A DNA stretch of 7,117 nucleotides from Veillonella sp. (GCA_022737715.1 JAIITD010000090.1:1-7117), one strand, 5' to 3'; positions 1 through 7,116 are shown, numbered from the stretch's first letter. Numbers and translations: made by a program. Notes: generated by a model from the sequence alone, not told the origin.

Positions 1-1611
1 CATATTCTCAGCGATATTACAGAACATGATATCGATATATTAGGCTTTGCCTGCTACATTTGGAATATTGAAATGACCTTGCATGTGGTGGACATGGTGA
101 AAGCCGTACGGCCTGATATTAAAATCGTATTGGGTGGACCAGAGGTTTCTTTCACAGCTGATGAATTATTAACACGATGTCCAAATATCGATTACATTGT
201 ACAAGGTGAGGGTGAAGAAGCATTCCATGCCCTTGTAACAGCCTTACAGCTTGGTAATGATGGGTTAGACCCTGTGATTCCCGGCGTGAGAGGGCGTAGG
301 GATGGTAGTATTTTAGGCTCTGTAGAGGCCGTAGAGGTTTGTGATTTAGCGTCTATACCATTCCCATATACAGAGGCAGACATGGAAGATTTAGAGCATA
401 AGATTATTTATTATGAATCTTCTCGTGGTTGTCCTTTTTCCTGTCAATACTGTTTATCTGGCAATAAGAATACGGTGCGATTCTTTCCACAAGAGCGTAC
501 ATTAAAAGAACTGCAATGGTTTATTGATCATGGTGTGAAGCAAGTAAAATTCGTAGACCGCACCTTTAACTGTGCACCTCATCATCATAGACCACTTATG
601 GAGTTCATGAGAGATAGCGATACAGATATGAACTTCCACTTAGAGATGGAACCGGAGCTTATGACGGATTGGGAGACCAATATTCTCTGTGAAACGCCAC
701 CTGGACGTATTCAAATCGAGGTAGGCGTACAAAGTACGCATAAGAAAACATTAGATGCTATCAATCGCTATAATGATTGGCCGTACATTCAAAAATCTAT
801 ACGCCCTATCATTCAAGCGGGACGTACGCATGTTCATATGGATCTTATCGTAGGATTGCCTCATGAGGATTTTAATCGATTTGGACAATCTTTTAACGAT
901 TTATTTAGCCTACAACCTCATGCGTTGCAAATAGGATTCTTAAAATTACTAAAAGGATCTGGTGTACGACGGATGAGTGAATATAAATATGTAGCAGATC
1001 CGTTGGCTCCATATGAGGTTCTAAGTACGCATGTATTACCTTATGATGATGTACGTTTCTTGAAATATTTTGAAGATGTCTTTGAGCGATTTTATAATAG
1101 TGAACGATTTAGAACAACCTTTGGCTATATTGGACAACAATTGATTCACGGTGAAACTGATGCATTTACTTATTTCTGTGATATGACACGAGCATGGCTT
1201 AAGGAAGGCAATCATAAGGTTAATCTTAAGGATATAGACCAAATTGAATTCTTATACCGTTTCTTCCTTGATAAAGGTGATTTGATAGCTGCGGAATTAT
1301 TGCAATACGATACATTGGTAAGTTATCGCGGTAAGGTTCGCAGTGAAGCAGTAGGATTGCCTAAACAAACGAAGGAATTGCTACAAGTAGGCGAAGCATT
1401 TTGGCGTAATGAAGAGATAGCTTCTACATTTATTCCGAATTATACATTTAAAGAATGGCGTAAAATTCGCCAACAATATGTGGAAATGACTATGAGCCGT
1501 GAAACAGCAACTTATTTAGGAATTCAACATATACCAGAAGGGGCTTTCACAGTGATTATAGATGTGAATAAAGAGGTGGCCCCATTTATTCGCCCTGAAA
1601 ATATACAATGA
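1..1611 (+). CDS. B12-binding-domain radical SAM protein with DUF4080-like C-terminus, 5' partial
   Basis: The reading frame is open from the first base, so the gene starts upstream; 536 codons are visible and I estimate a few dozen N-terminal residues are missing. Residues 1-95 (window numbering) look like the second half of a cobalamin-binding Rossmann domain, with the family-typical stretches DILGFACYIWN, IVLGGPEVSF and IVQGEGEEAF. A radical SAM core follows: the CX3CX2C cluster motif (Cys144, Cys148, Cys151, within RGCPFSCQYC) should bind a [4Fe-4S] cluster and S-adenosylmethionine, and later strands include QIEVGVQS and HMDLIVGLPHE. About 370-536 is a mainly helical tail resembling DUF4080. 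By family this is a cytoplasmic COG1032-type enzyme of unknown substrate. The usual cobalamin-ligand region (DxHxxG in classical B12 domains) lies upstream of the window, so true cobalamin binding cannot be judged. It ends 14 bases before the next gene, suggesting co-transcription. Family assignment is firm; function is unknown. Confidence 0.9.
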   Translation, partial: HILSDITEHDIDILGFACYIWNIEMTLHVVDMVKAVRPDIKIVLGGPEVSFTADELLTRCPNIDYIVQGEGEEAFHALVTALQLGNDGLDPVIPGVRGRRDGSILGSVEAVEVCDLASIPFPYTEADMEDLEHKIIYYESSRGCPFSCQYCLSGNKNTVRFFPQERTLKELQWFIDHGVKQVKFVDRTFNCAPHHHRPLMEFMRDSDTDMNFHLEMEPELMTDWETNILCETPPGRIQIEVGVQSTHKKTLDAINRYNDWPYIQKSIRPIIQAGRTHVHMDLIVGLPHEDFNRFGQSFNDLFSLQPHALQIGFLKLLKGSGVRRMSEYKYVADPLAPYEVLSTHVLPYDDVRFLKYFEDVFERFYNSERFRTTFGYIGQQLIHGETDAFTYFCDMTRAWLKEGNHKVNLKDIDQIEFLYRFFLDKGDLIAAELLQYDTLVSYRGKVRSEAVGLPKQTKELLQVGEAFWRNEEIASTFIPNYTFKEWRKIRQQYVEMTMSRETATYLGIQHIPEGAFTVIIDVNKEVAPFIRPENIQ

Positions 1612-1625
1612 TATAGAGGAGTGTT

Positions 1626-2606
1626 ATGTCAGATACAACGAGACCGAAACGGTACCGGATGGTGTCAAAATTTTATAAAGAAACATATGGTGAAAAGGTA
1701 TATAAATTACCTGTTGCATTGCCGTTAACCTGTCCTAATCGAGATGGGTCAGCCGGTATTGGGGGATGTACATTCTGTGGTGAAATCGGTGCCGGTTATG
1801 AAAATAGACCGGCATGGATGACGGTGCGCATGCAGTTAGAAGAAAATATTGCTCACATCGGACCTAAATATAAGGCTAAAAAATTTATTCCTTATTATCA
1901 AAACTTTAGTAATACCTATTTACCTATTGAGGATTTTAAATCCTATATGGAACAAGGATGTATTGATGAAGCAGTGGGGATTGCTATTGCTACGAGACCG
2001 GATTGTATTTCCAATGAATATTTAGATGTATTACAGGATATACAACAGCGGTTTCATAAGGATATATATATCGAATTAGGATTACAAACCGTTAATTATC
2101 ATACACTTGAGAAAATCAATCGGGGCCATGATTTAGCACAGTTTATCGACGCGGTCCTACGCATCAAGCGTTATGGATTTAATGTGACCACACATATGAT
2201 TGTAAATTTGCCTTGGGATACGATGGAGGATACCATTGAAGGGGCTAAAATTTTATCATCCCTTGACGTTGACCAAGTAAAGTTACATGCTCTATATATC
2301 GTGAAAAATACATTGATGGCCAAATGGTATGAAGAAGGTCAAATTACCTTGATTAGCGCTGAGGAGTACGCGAAGCGGGTTGTTCAGTTTTTACGCTATC
2401 TCCATCCGGATATTGTATTGCAACGTTTAGTGGGACGTGCCCCAGAGGATAATACATTATTTACCAATTGGTCTATGGGCTGGTGGCGTGTACAGGATTT
2501 AATCGATGATATGATGGATGAATTAGATGCACATCAAGGCGATTTATGTGATTATTTAAATGGTAAAGCAGTACGGAAATTTATAGATGGGGGACAGCAT
2601 GAGTGA
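1626..2606 (+). CDS. TIGR01212 family radical SAM protein (YtqA/YhcC type; candidate MnmL)
   Basis: This 326-residue protein is a full-length member of the TIGR01212/COG1242 radical SAM family. The cluster cysteines have the family's wide spacing, Cys36, Cys48 and Cys51 (CX11CX2C, within TCPNRDGSAGIGGCTFC), rather than the classical CX3CX2C. Further family signatures are IPYYQNFSNTY near residue 97, AIATRPDC near 120, ELGLQTVN near 150 and THMIVNLPWDT near 193. B. subtilis and S. mutans members of the YtqA subgroup have been reported as MnmL, which acts in converting cmnm5s2U towards mnm5s2U at the tRNA wobble position, normally paired with the methylase MnmM (YtqB). No MnmM gene is in this window, and E. 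coli YhcC belongs to the same family but has an unclear role, so MnmL is a candidate assignment only. The start is supported by AGAGGAG at 1615-1621, four bases before ATG. The end overlaps the phoH start by 8 bases. Confidence 0.92.
   Translation: MSDTTRPKRYRMVSKFYKETYGEKVYKLPVALPLTCPNRDGSAGIGGCTFCGEIGAGYENRPAWMTVRMQLEENIAHIGPKYKAKKFIPYYQNFSNTYLPIEDFKSYMEQGCIDEAVGIAIATRPDCISNEYLDVLQDIQQRFHKDIYIELGLQTVNYHTLEKINRGHDLAQFIDAVLRIKRYGFNVTTHMIVNLPWDTMEDTIEGAKILSSLDVDQVKLHALYIVKNTLMAKWYEEGQITLISAEEYAKRVVQFLRYLHPDIVLQRLVGRAPEDNTLFTNWSMGWWRVQDLIDDMMDELDAHQGDLCDYLNGKAVRKFIDGGQHE
2589..2594 (+). promoter_or_regulatory. Shine-Dalgarno site that fixes the phoH start
   Basis: A GGGGGA purine run lies four bases before the ATG at 2599. 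The in-frame ATG twelve bases upstream, at 2587, has only the weak CGGAAA well before it, so 2599 is the better start. The site lies inside the coding region of the preceding radical SAM gene, so terminating ribosomes could reinitiate here. Confidence 0.6.
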
Positions 2607-3567
2607 ACGGGTATTTACCTTTCCTACCTATGATCTAGCACAATCTATACTAGGTCAACACAATAGATATTTACAAATGATGAATGAAGTCATTCCTGCG
2701 GATATCGTATCCCGTGGTGATACAGTTGTCATAAAGGGCGACGAGCTTCATGTAGAGGCGTTGTATCGGACATTAGAGGAACTTGTATTCCTCTATAAAG
2801 AAGGCAGTACGATTACAGAATCTCAAGTTCGCATTGCTGCTAAGATGGTCATGAATGGCAAAGGGGAGGCCCTTCATACCATGTTCGAGGATACCTTGTC
2901 CGTAACGATGCGTGGTAAAAGCATCACCCCAAAGACGGAAGGTCAAAAGCAATATGTAGATAGTATTCGTAAGAATACCATCACCTTTGGCATTGGACCA
3001 GCTGGTACAGGTAAAACATTCTTGGCTGTTGCATTAGCAGCATTTTACTTAAAGAATCGCAATGTAGATAAGATTATTTTGACGCGCCCTGCCGTAGAGG
3101 CTGGTGAACGGCTCGGCTTCTTACCAGGCGAATTACAAGATAAGGTGGATCCTTATTTGCGTCCACTCTATGATGCGTTGCACGAAATGTTCGGTATTGA
3201 ACAAGTTCAGCGCTTTATGGAACGAGGTACAATCGAGGTGGCACCACTTGCGTATATGCGTGGTCGTACCTTAGAAAATGCCTTTGTTATCTTAGATGAA
3301 GCACAAAATACGACGGCAGAGCAAATGAAGATGTTCTTAACCCGTTTAGGTAATAACTCTAAAATGGTTGTCAATGGTGATAAAACACAGATTGACTTGC
3401 CGCCGCGTGTAACCTCTGGTCTCTATGAAGCAGAAAAGGTATTAAAACGCGTGTCTGGTATTCATATGGTGTATTTCACGGATCAAGATGTGGTGCGCCA
3501 TGATTTGGTAGGTCGCATTGTTAAAGCTTATGATGCGTACCATCAAAAGCTTTCAAAGGAAGAATAA
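2599..3567 (+). CDS. phoH: PhoH-like (YbeZ-type) ATPase
   Basis: This 322-residue cytoplasmic P-loop ATPase belongs to the PhoH/YbeZ family, related to superfamily 1 helicase cores. Residues about 30-70 (including VSRGDTVVIKGDE) look like the small KH-like N-terminal domain usual in the family. The ATPase domain starts near residue 115, with Walker A GPAGTGKT at 133-140, Walker B VILDEAQ at 230-236, the GDKTQIDLP motif at 260-268 and the C-terminal DVVRHDLVGRIVKAY. The length is normal. I chose ATG 2599 over the in-frame ATG 2587 because of ribosome-site spacing; the longer form would add MGDS. The gene overlaps the stop of the upstream gene by 8 bases (ATGAGTGA) and lies 5 bases before ybeY. 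In E. coli the homologue YbeZ is encoded beside YbeY and physically interacts with it, so a role in rRNA processing or RNA quality control is likely. All nucleotide-binding motifs look intact. Confidence 0.96.
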   Translation: MSERVFTFPTYDLAQSILGQHNRYLQMMNEVIPADIVSRGDTVVIKGDELHVEALYRTLEELVFLYKEGSTITESQVRIAAKMVMNGKGEALHTMFEDTLSVTMRGKSITPKTEGQKQYVDSIRKNTITFGIGPAGTGKTFLAVALAAFYLKNRNVDKIILTRPAVEAGERLGFLPGELQDKVDPYLRPLYDALHEMFGIEQVQRFMERGTIEVAPLAYMRGRTLENAFVILDEAQNTTAEQMKMFLTRLGNNSKMVVNGDKTQIDLPPRVTSGLYEAEKVLKRVSGIHMVYFTDQDVVRHDLVGRIVKAYDAYHQKLSKEE

Positions 3568-3572
3568 GAATT

Positions 3573-4049
3573 ATGCATATACAAATTAGTTATGATGATG
3601 GTATAGCTAAAGATACTAATATCGAAGAGGTTATACAAAAGGTTTGCGATGAGGTGAGCCGCGTGTATGGACTCGAGGATGATGAACTAAGCATTCTGCT
3701 ATGCGACAATAAGAAAATTCATGAACTAAATAAGGAGTATCGCGGTATTGATAGACCAACAGATGTATTGTCCTTTGCCCTCAATGAAGGGGACGATTAT
3801 GAAGGTAGTGAAGAGGAACATCATCTATTGGGGGATATGATACTTTCCTTAGAACGAGCTCATGAACAAGCCATCGAATACGGACATAGTTTTGAACGGG
3901 AATTAGCCTATTTGACAACACATAGTTGTTTGCATATCTTAGGCTATGACCATATGACCGATGAAGATAAAAAGGAAATGCGCACAGAAGAAGAATTTGT
4001 GCTTTCTAATTTAGGGTATGTACGAGAGGATCAACCATATAATGAATAA
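3573..4049 (+). CDS. ybeY: Endoribonuclease / rRNA maturation factor YbeY
   Basis: This 158-residue protein is a complete YbeY, a zinc metalloprotein of the UPF0054 family needed for 16S rRNA 3'-end maturation and 70S ribosome quality control. The metal site is HSCLHILGYDH, giving ligands His117, His121 and His127. The conserved block EYRGIDRPTDVLSFAL at about 55-70 holds the invariant arginine that I place at Arg57, and LLGDMILS near 85-92 is also characteristic. Serine at 118 replaces the glycine found in many members (HGxLH); this looks like a common Firmicute variant and leaves the metal ligands intact. The likely ribosome site is AAAGGAAG at 3555-3562, inside the end of phoH and ten bases before ATG. 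The stop overlaps the era start by 8 bases. In E. coli, YbeY interacts with both YbeZ/PhoH and Era, matching its position between them here. Confidence 0.96.
   Translation: MHIQISYDDGIAKDTNIEEVIQKVCDEVSRVYGLEDDELSILLCDNKKIHELNKEYRGIDRPTDVLSFALNEGDDYEGSEEEHHLLGDMILSLERAHEQAIEYGHSFERELAYLTTHSCLHILGYDHMTDEDKKEMRTEEEFVLSNLGYVREDQPYNE
4024..4030 (+). promoter_or_regulatory. Shine-Dalgarno site that fixes the era start
   Basis: GAGAGGA lies eleven bases before ATG 4042, slightly long spacing but a strong match. The alternative in-frame ATG at 4018 has only AGGG directly against it, too close to act. Starting at 4042 gives MNKAEHFKSGFVAVVGRPNVGKS, the normal short Era leader. The site is inside ybeY, consistent with translational coupling. 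Confidence 0.6.
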
Positions 4050-4941
4050 AGCAGAACATTTTAAATCCGGCTTCGTAGCCGTTGTAGGACGCCCAAATGT
4101 AGGTAAATCGACGATGATTAATGCCTTGATAGGCGACAAGATTGCCATTGTATCCGATAAGGCACAGACTACGCGCAACCGTATTATTTGTGTTTACACT
4201 GATGATGAAAAACAAATTGTATTCATGGATACACCTGGTGTACATAAGCCAAAACATAAACTTGGTGAATTCATGGTCGATGCAGCTATTGAATCCTTAA
4301 AAGAAACAGAGGCCGTGCTATTTGTTGTGGCAGGCAATGAAAAACGAGGCCCAGGGGATAATTTCATCATTGAACAGTTGAAACGTGTGAAAGTACCGGT
4401 ATTCCTCGTAGTCAATAAAATTGATACACTACAAAAAGAACAAGTGTTAGAAGCTATCGTATCCTATCAAGATGCGTATCCATTTGCTGGTGTCATTCCT
4501 ATTTCGGCAAAAAATAAAGAAAATTTATCTGAACTCCTTACTGTGTTAGGTGAGCATTTGCCAGAAGGTCCTCAATACTTCCCAGAAGATATGATTACGG
4601 ACCAACCAGAACGATTGATTATTTCCGATATCGTTCGCGAAAAGATTTTGTTGTCTACTCGTGATGAAATCCCTCATGCTATCGCTGTCGATGTGGATGA
4701 AATGAAGACCCGTGATGATGGAACCACCTATATTCGTGCTACCATCTATTGTGAACGCGATTCTCAAAAGGGCATCATCATTGGTAATAAAGGTGCGTTA
4801 CTCCGCAAGATAGGTGCAGAAGCGCGCATGGATATTCAAAAGTTGTTGGCTACAAAAGTATATCTTGATTTATGGGTTAAGGTAAAAAAAGATTGGCGCA
4901 ATAAATCGGGTATGCTTTCAGAGTTGGGATATAAAAAATAG
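4042..4941 (+). CDS. era: GTPase Era
   Basis: This 299-residue protein is a complete Era, the essential GTPase that binds near the 3' end of 16S rRNA and acts as a checkpoint in 30S subunit assembly, partly at the membrane. The GTPase domain shows G1 GRPNVGKS at 16-23, the switch I segment AQTTRNRI at 41-48 (G2), G3 DTPG at 63-66, G4 NKID at 125-128 and G5 SAK at 155-157. The C-terminal KH domain runs from about residue 200 to 285, with the RNA-binding GNKG loop at 248-251 inside IIIGNKGALLRKIG, and the protein ends in the typical LGYKK. The length matches the family. ATG 4042 is preferred to ATG 4018, which would add eight non-family residues. The gene begins inside ybeY (shared ATGAATAA) and ends 35 bases before the next gene. 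No motif is missing. Confidence 0.97.
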   Translation: MNKAEHFKSGFVAVVGRPNVGKSTMINALIGDKIAIVSDKAQTTRNRIICVYTDDEKQIVFMDTPGVHKPKHKLGEFMVDAAIESLKETEAVLFVVAGNEKRGPGDNFIIEQLKRVKVPVFLVVNKIDTLQKEQVLEAIVSYQDAYPFAGVIPISAKNKENLSELLTVLGEHLPEGPQYFPEDMITDQPERLIISDIVREKILLSTRDEIPHAIAVDVDEMKTRDDGTTYIRATIYCERDSQKGIIIGNKGALLRKIGAEARMDIQKLLATKVYLDLWVKVKKDWRNKSGMLSELGYKK

Positions 4942-4976
4942 ATTATTTAAATTGATTATAGTTAGAAAGGATTGTT

Positions 4977-6311
4977 ATGGACAGTATAGATGCCCTGTTA
5001 CCGATAGGGTTCGGCATAGTATGTATTTTCTTAATTAACTTTTTGGTGGTAGCGAAATTCTCCTTTGCACGATTGCGCAAGGAACACGTAGAGGATATGG
5101 AAATCCTACATGAAAAGGATCGTCAATTCTTGTTAAAGCTATACCAAAATCCTGAGTATTTTCTTAATACTACACAATTTCTAATACTCTTTTTCATTCT
5201 CACCTTGGCGGGAACTGGTACATATATCTTTAATAGCTTTGTAGCTGGTATTATGGATATTTTTAATATCCATGAGACATGGGTTCATCATATTTTGGAC
5301 CTTCTCTTGCTAATTATCATTAGCCTTATCGTCCTCATCTTCGGGGAAATTGTACCGAAGGCATTGGGATTATCATTCCCTACAAAGTATGTGAATATGC
5401 ATAGCCGCATCGTCGTTGGTGTTGGTCGTATTGTATACCCTTTTGTATGGTTGGCTAGTAAAATATCTAATTGTATCCTTAAATTTTACCAAACAAAATA
5501 CCTTACAGAACTAGACCTCGTATATACGGAAGAGGAATTACGTATGATGATTTCTCGAAGTCATGAAGAAGGTCAGTTAAATCAGGTAGAATCTGAGTTG
5601 ATAGACAATGTGTTCAACTTTGTAGAACGTATGGCAAAAGAGGTTATGGTACCTCGCCAAGATGTGGATTGTATTTTCGTTGAAGATGGTTATGATGAAG
5701 CCATGAAGGTCATTCGTTCTACATCGCATACGAGATACCCATTGTGTGTGGAGGATAAGGATCATATTGTAGGCCTTGTACACATTAAGGATTTGATGGA
5801 ACGTCAAAAGCAGGCTAGAAAAGATTTGCGCAATATCAAACGAGATATTTTGACAGTTCCTGAGGTTATGAAATTATCTACCTTATTGCAATACATGCGA
5901 ACACGTCGTATTTACCAAGCCGTTGTTGTCGATGAATACGGCGGTATGGTGGGCCTTGTAGGGTTAGAGGATATCATCGAAGAATTAGTAGGGGATATTC
6001 AAGACGAACATGAACCTCATTTGCCTGCAACGATGAGTTATTCTGATGGCTCCTTTGAATTTGACGGTAAGGTTCTTGTGGATGAAGTATCTGAAATGAT
6101 GAATATTCATATTGAAGATTCTGATTCTGATACGATTGGTGGATATATCTTCGGTTTATTAGGTCGTACTCCAATTGTAGGGGATACCGTTGATGCTTAT
6201 GGCTATACATTTGAAGTCATTAAGATGCAAGGCTATCGTATTTCACGTTTGCGTGTAACACCTTTGCCTGAGTCTGAAACTGTTACGGACGATGAACATG
6301 AACAAGATTAG
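4977..6311 (+). CDS. CNNM/CorC-family membrane protein (DUF21, CBS pair, CorC_HlyC domains)
   Basis: This 444-residue protein has the full architecture of the family often labelled hemolysin-like. A DUF21 membrane domain spans about 1-175, with hydrophobic segments near 8-26, 68-92, 107-128 and 145-168 and the signature GEIVPK at 123-128. A CBS pair follows (about 222-275 and 288-342, with VMVPRQDV and VVVDEYGGMVGLVGLEDIIEELVGDI), then a CorC_HlyC domain at about 353-428 (DTIGGYIFGLLGRTPIVGD) and an acidic tail. Related proteins are Mg2+ transporters or exporters whose CBS domains bind ATP-Mg; that role is inferred here. The DUF21 domain is divergent: in the first helix VVAKFSFARLR carries Lys27 where the usual pattern (VAAEFALVRLR) has glutamate, and the second helix lacks the usual QLG or GNN motif. 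The start has AGAAAGGA at 4964-4971, five bases upstream. E. coli keeps a CorC (YbeX) gene beside ybeZ-ybeY, though without DUF21. The 3' end overlaps recO. Confidence 0.93.
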   Translation: MDSIDALLPIGFGIVCIFLINFLVVAKFSFARLRKEHVEDMEILHEKDRQFLLKLYQNPEYFLNTTQFLILFFILTLAGTGTYIFNSFVAGIMDIFNIHETWVHHILDLLLLIIISLIVLIFGEIVPKALGLSFPTKYVNMHSRIVVGVGRIVYPFVWLASKISNCILKFYQTKYLTELDLVYTEEELRMMISRSHEEGQLNQVESELIDNVFNFVERMAKEVMVPRQDVDCIFVEDGYDEAMKVIRSTSHTRYPLCVEDKDHIVGLVHIKDLMERQKQARKDLRNIKRDILTVPEVMKLSTLLQYMRTRRIYQAVVVDEYGGMVGLVGLEDIIEELVGDIQDEHEPHLPATMSYSDGSFEFDGKVLVDEVSEMMNIHIEDSDSDTIGGYIFGLLGRTPIVGDTVDAYGYTFEVIKMQGYRISRLRVTPLPESETVTDDEHEQD

Positions 6312-6999
6312 TGGCGCTTTTAATACGCCGGCTATCGTGGTGAGTCGGAAAAAATATAAGCTCTATTCGGTGTTTACCTTTATTACGCCGTCCTTAGGTA
6401 TCATTAGGGCTTCGTTTCCGCATAAACGGTTACAAACATTGCGTAATGCATCCTATTTACGCCCCTTTAGCGCTATGTATATTACAGTTGTGCAGGACGG
6501 GGAATTTGTGAAAGTCACACAAATCGATGGTTCCTATGTGGTGGAATCTCTAGATACGAATCTAGATAACATTGCGTATGCAGCTGTAGCCAGTGAACTA
6601 ATACAAGAACTCTTTGCATTGTATGATGTTGATCGTAATGTATTTAATGTTGTGGTCAACTATTCAAAATCGATACGTCAACGAAATGTACGTTTAGGGA
6701 CCATCATATTGGGATGGCAAATGCTGGCGTTAGCCGGTGTGATGCCACAACATGAGGCATTTACTACTGGAGATGGAATCGATTTATTTTGGGATGAATT
6801 GCGGATACATACTCGTATGAATCCATCTCTTGCATTACGCAACGAAATGCCAAATATTTTGGCCTATCAATGGGGCGATGCAGCACCTATTGAACTTCCT
6901 GGAACTGTATGGAAGGAATTAGAACGATTACTATTTTCTTATTGTGAACAGGAAATAGGTAAACAACTGCAAAGTGTAAAATTTCTGATGAGTTTATAA
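6298..6999 (+). CDS. recO: DNA repair protein RecO
   Basis: This 233-residue protein is a divergent but recognisable RecO, the mediator that works with RecR (and RecF) to load RecA on SSB-coated single-stranded DNA. The first 80 residues look like the N-terminal OB fold (NTPAIVVSRKKYKLYSVFTFITPSLGIIRASF, then YLRPFSAMYITVV). About 85-233 is the helical domain, including SELIQELFALYDVDRNVFNVV and LGWQMLALAGVMP. The zinc-binding cysteines found in many Firmicute and Deinococcus RecO proteins are absent; only one cysteine (SYCEQ) is present. ATG 6298 is chosen because GGA at 6287-6289 is eight bases upstream; the in-frame ATG 6292, adding MN, has that GGA only two bases away. Either start overlaps the preceding gene (14 or 20 bases), implying translational coupling. 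recO directly or closely following era is common in Firmicutes and supports the call. It is the last gene before the probable terminator. Confidence 0.87.
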   Translation: MNKISGAFNTPAIVVSRKKYKLYSVFTFITPSLGIIRASFPHKRLQTLRNASYLRPFSAMYITVVQDGEFVKVTQIDGSYVVESLDTNLDNIAYAAVASELIQELFALYDVDRNVFNVVVNYSKSIRQRNVRLGTIILGWQMLALAGVMPQHEAFTTGDGIDLFWDELRIHTRMNPSLALRNEMPNILAYQWGDAAPIELPGTVWKELERLLFSYCEQEIGKQLQSVKFLMSL

Positions 7000-7047
7000 A
7001 ACATACTAATAAATTGTTAGGTATCGATTTATAAGACTCCTTATCAA

Positions 7048-7064
7048 AAAATTTTATAAATTTT
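7048..7064. repeat. AT-only palindrome upstream of the terminal hairpin
   Basis: AAAATTT and AAATTTT arms of seven bases flank TAT. It sits in the 65-base AT-rich spacer between the recO stop and the terminal hairpin. It contains no G or C, so pairing would be weak; it may simply reflect base composition. The rest of 7000-7047 shows no gene or clear signal. Confidence 0.4.
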
Positions 7065-7116
7065 AAACCACTTATCTCTAATAGGTTAGATAAACCTATT
7101 TATGATAAGTGGTTTT
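7065..7116 (+). terminator. Nested inverted repeat, probable rho-independent terminator after recO
   Basis: A perfect 12-base inverted repeat, AAACCACTTATC (7065-7076) and GATAAGTGGTTT (7104-7115), encloses a second one, AATAGGTT (7080-7087) and AACCTATT (7093-7100), around the loop AGATA. A symmetric 3 by 3 internal loop (TCT/TAT) separates the two stems. The right arm runs into TTTTC at the window edge, so any longer T tract cannot be seen. Its place 65 bases after the last gene fits an operon terminator. On the other strand the stem is followed by an AT-rich but interrupted T stretch, so bidirectional use is possible but unproven. A repeat family or protein-binding palindrome is an alternative reading. 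Confidence 0.6.

Noticed and set aside
1036..1242. Minus-strand open frame of 68 codons inside the first radical SAM gene
   Set aside because: It lies wholly within a well-supported gene, has no recognisable motif and resembles a chance antisense frame; the other minus-strand frames at 192-383, 4006-4257, 4194-4415, 4546-4767, 5577-5807 and 5974-6210 were rejected for the same reason.
1739..1781. Apparently abnormal radical SAM cysteine spacing (CX11CX2C)
   Set aside because: The wide spacing is normal for the TIGR01212/YtqA/YhcC family, so it is not evidence of a damaged or new active site.
3921..3953. Glycine to serine change in the YbeY metal motif (HSCLH instead of HGxLH)
   Set aside because: The three histidine ligands are intact and HS variants appear to be common in Firmicute YbeY, so no altered function is implied.
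4924..4976. Possible promoter between era and the CNNM/CorC gene
   Set aside because: TTGGGA and several TATA-like hexamers occur here, but no pair combines good matches with 16-18 base spacing, and the region is simply AT-rich. The 35-base gap fits an operon.
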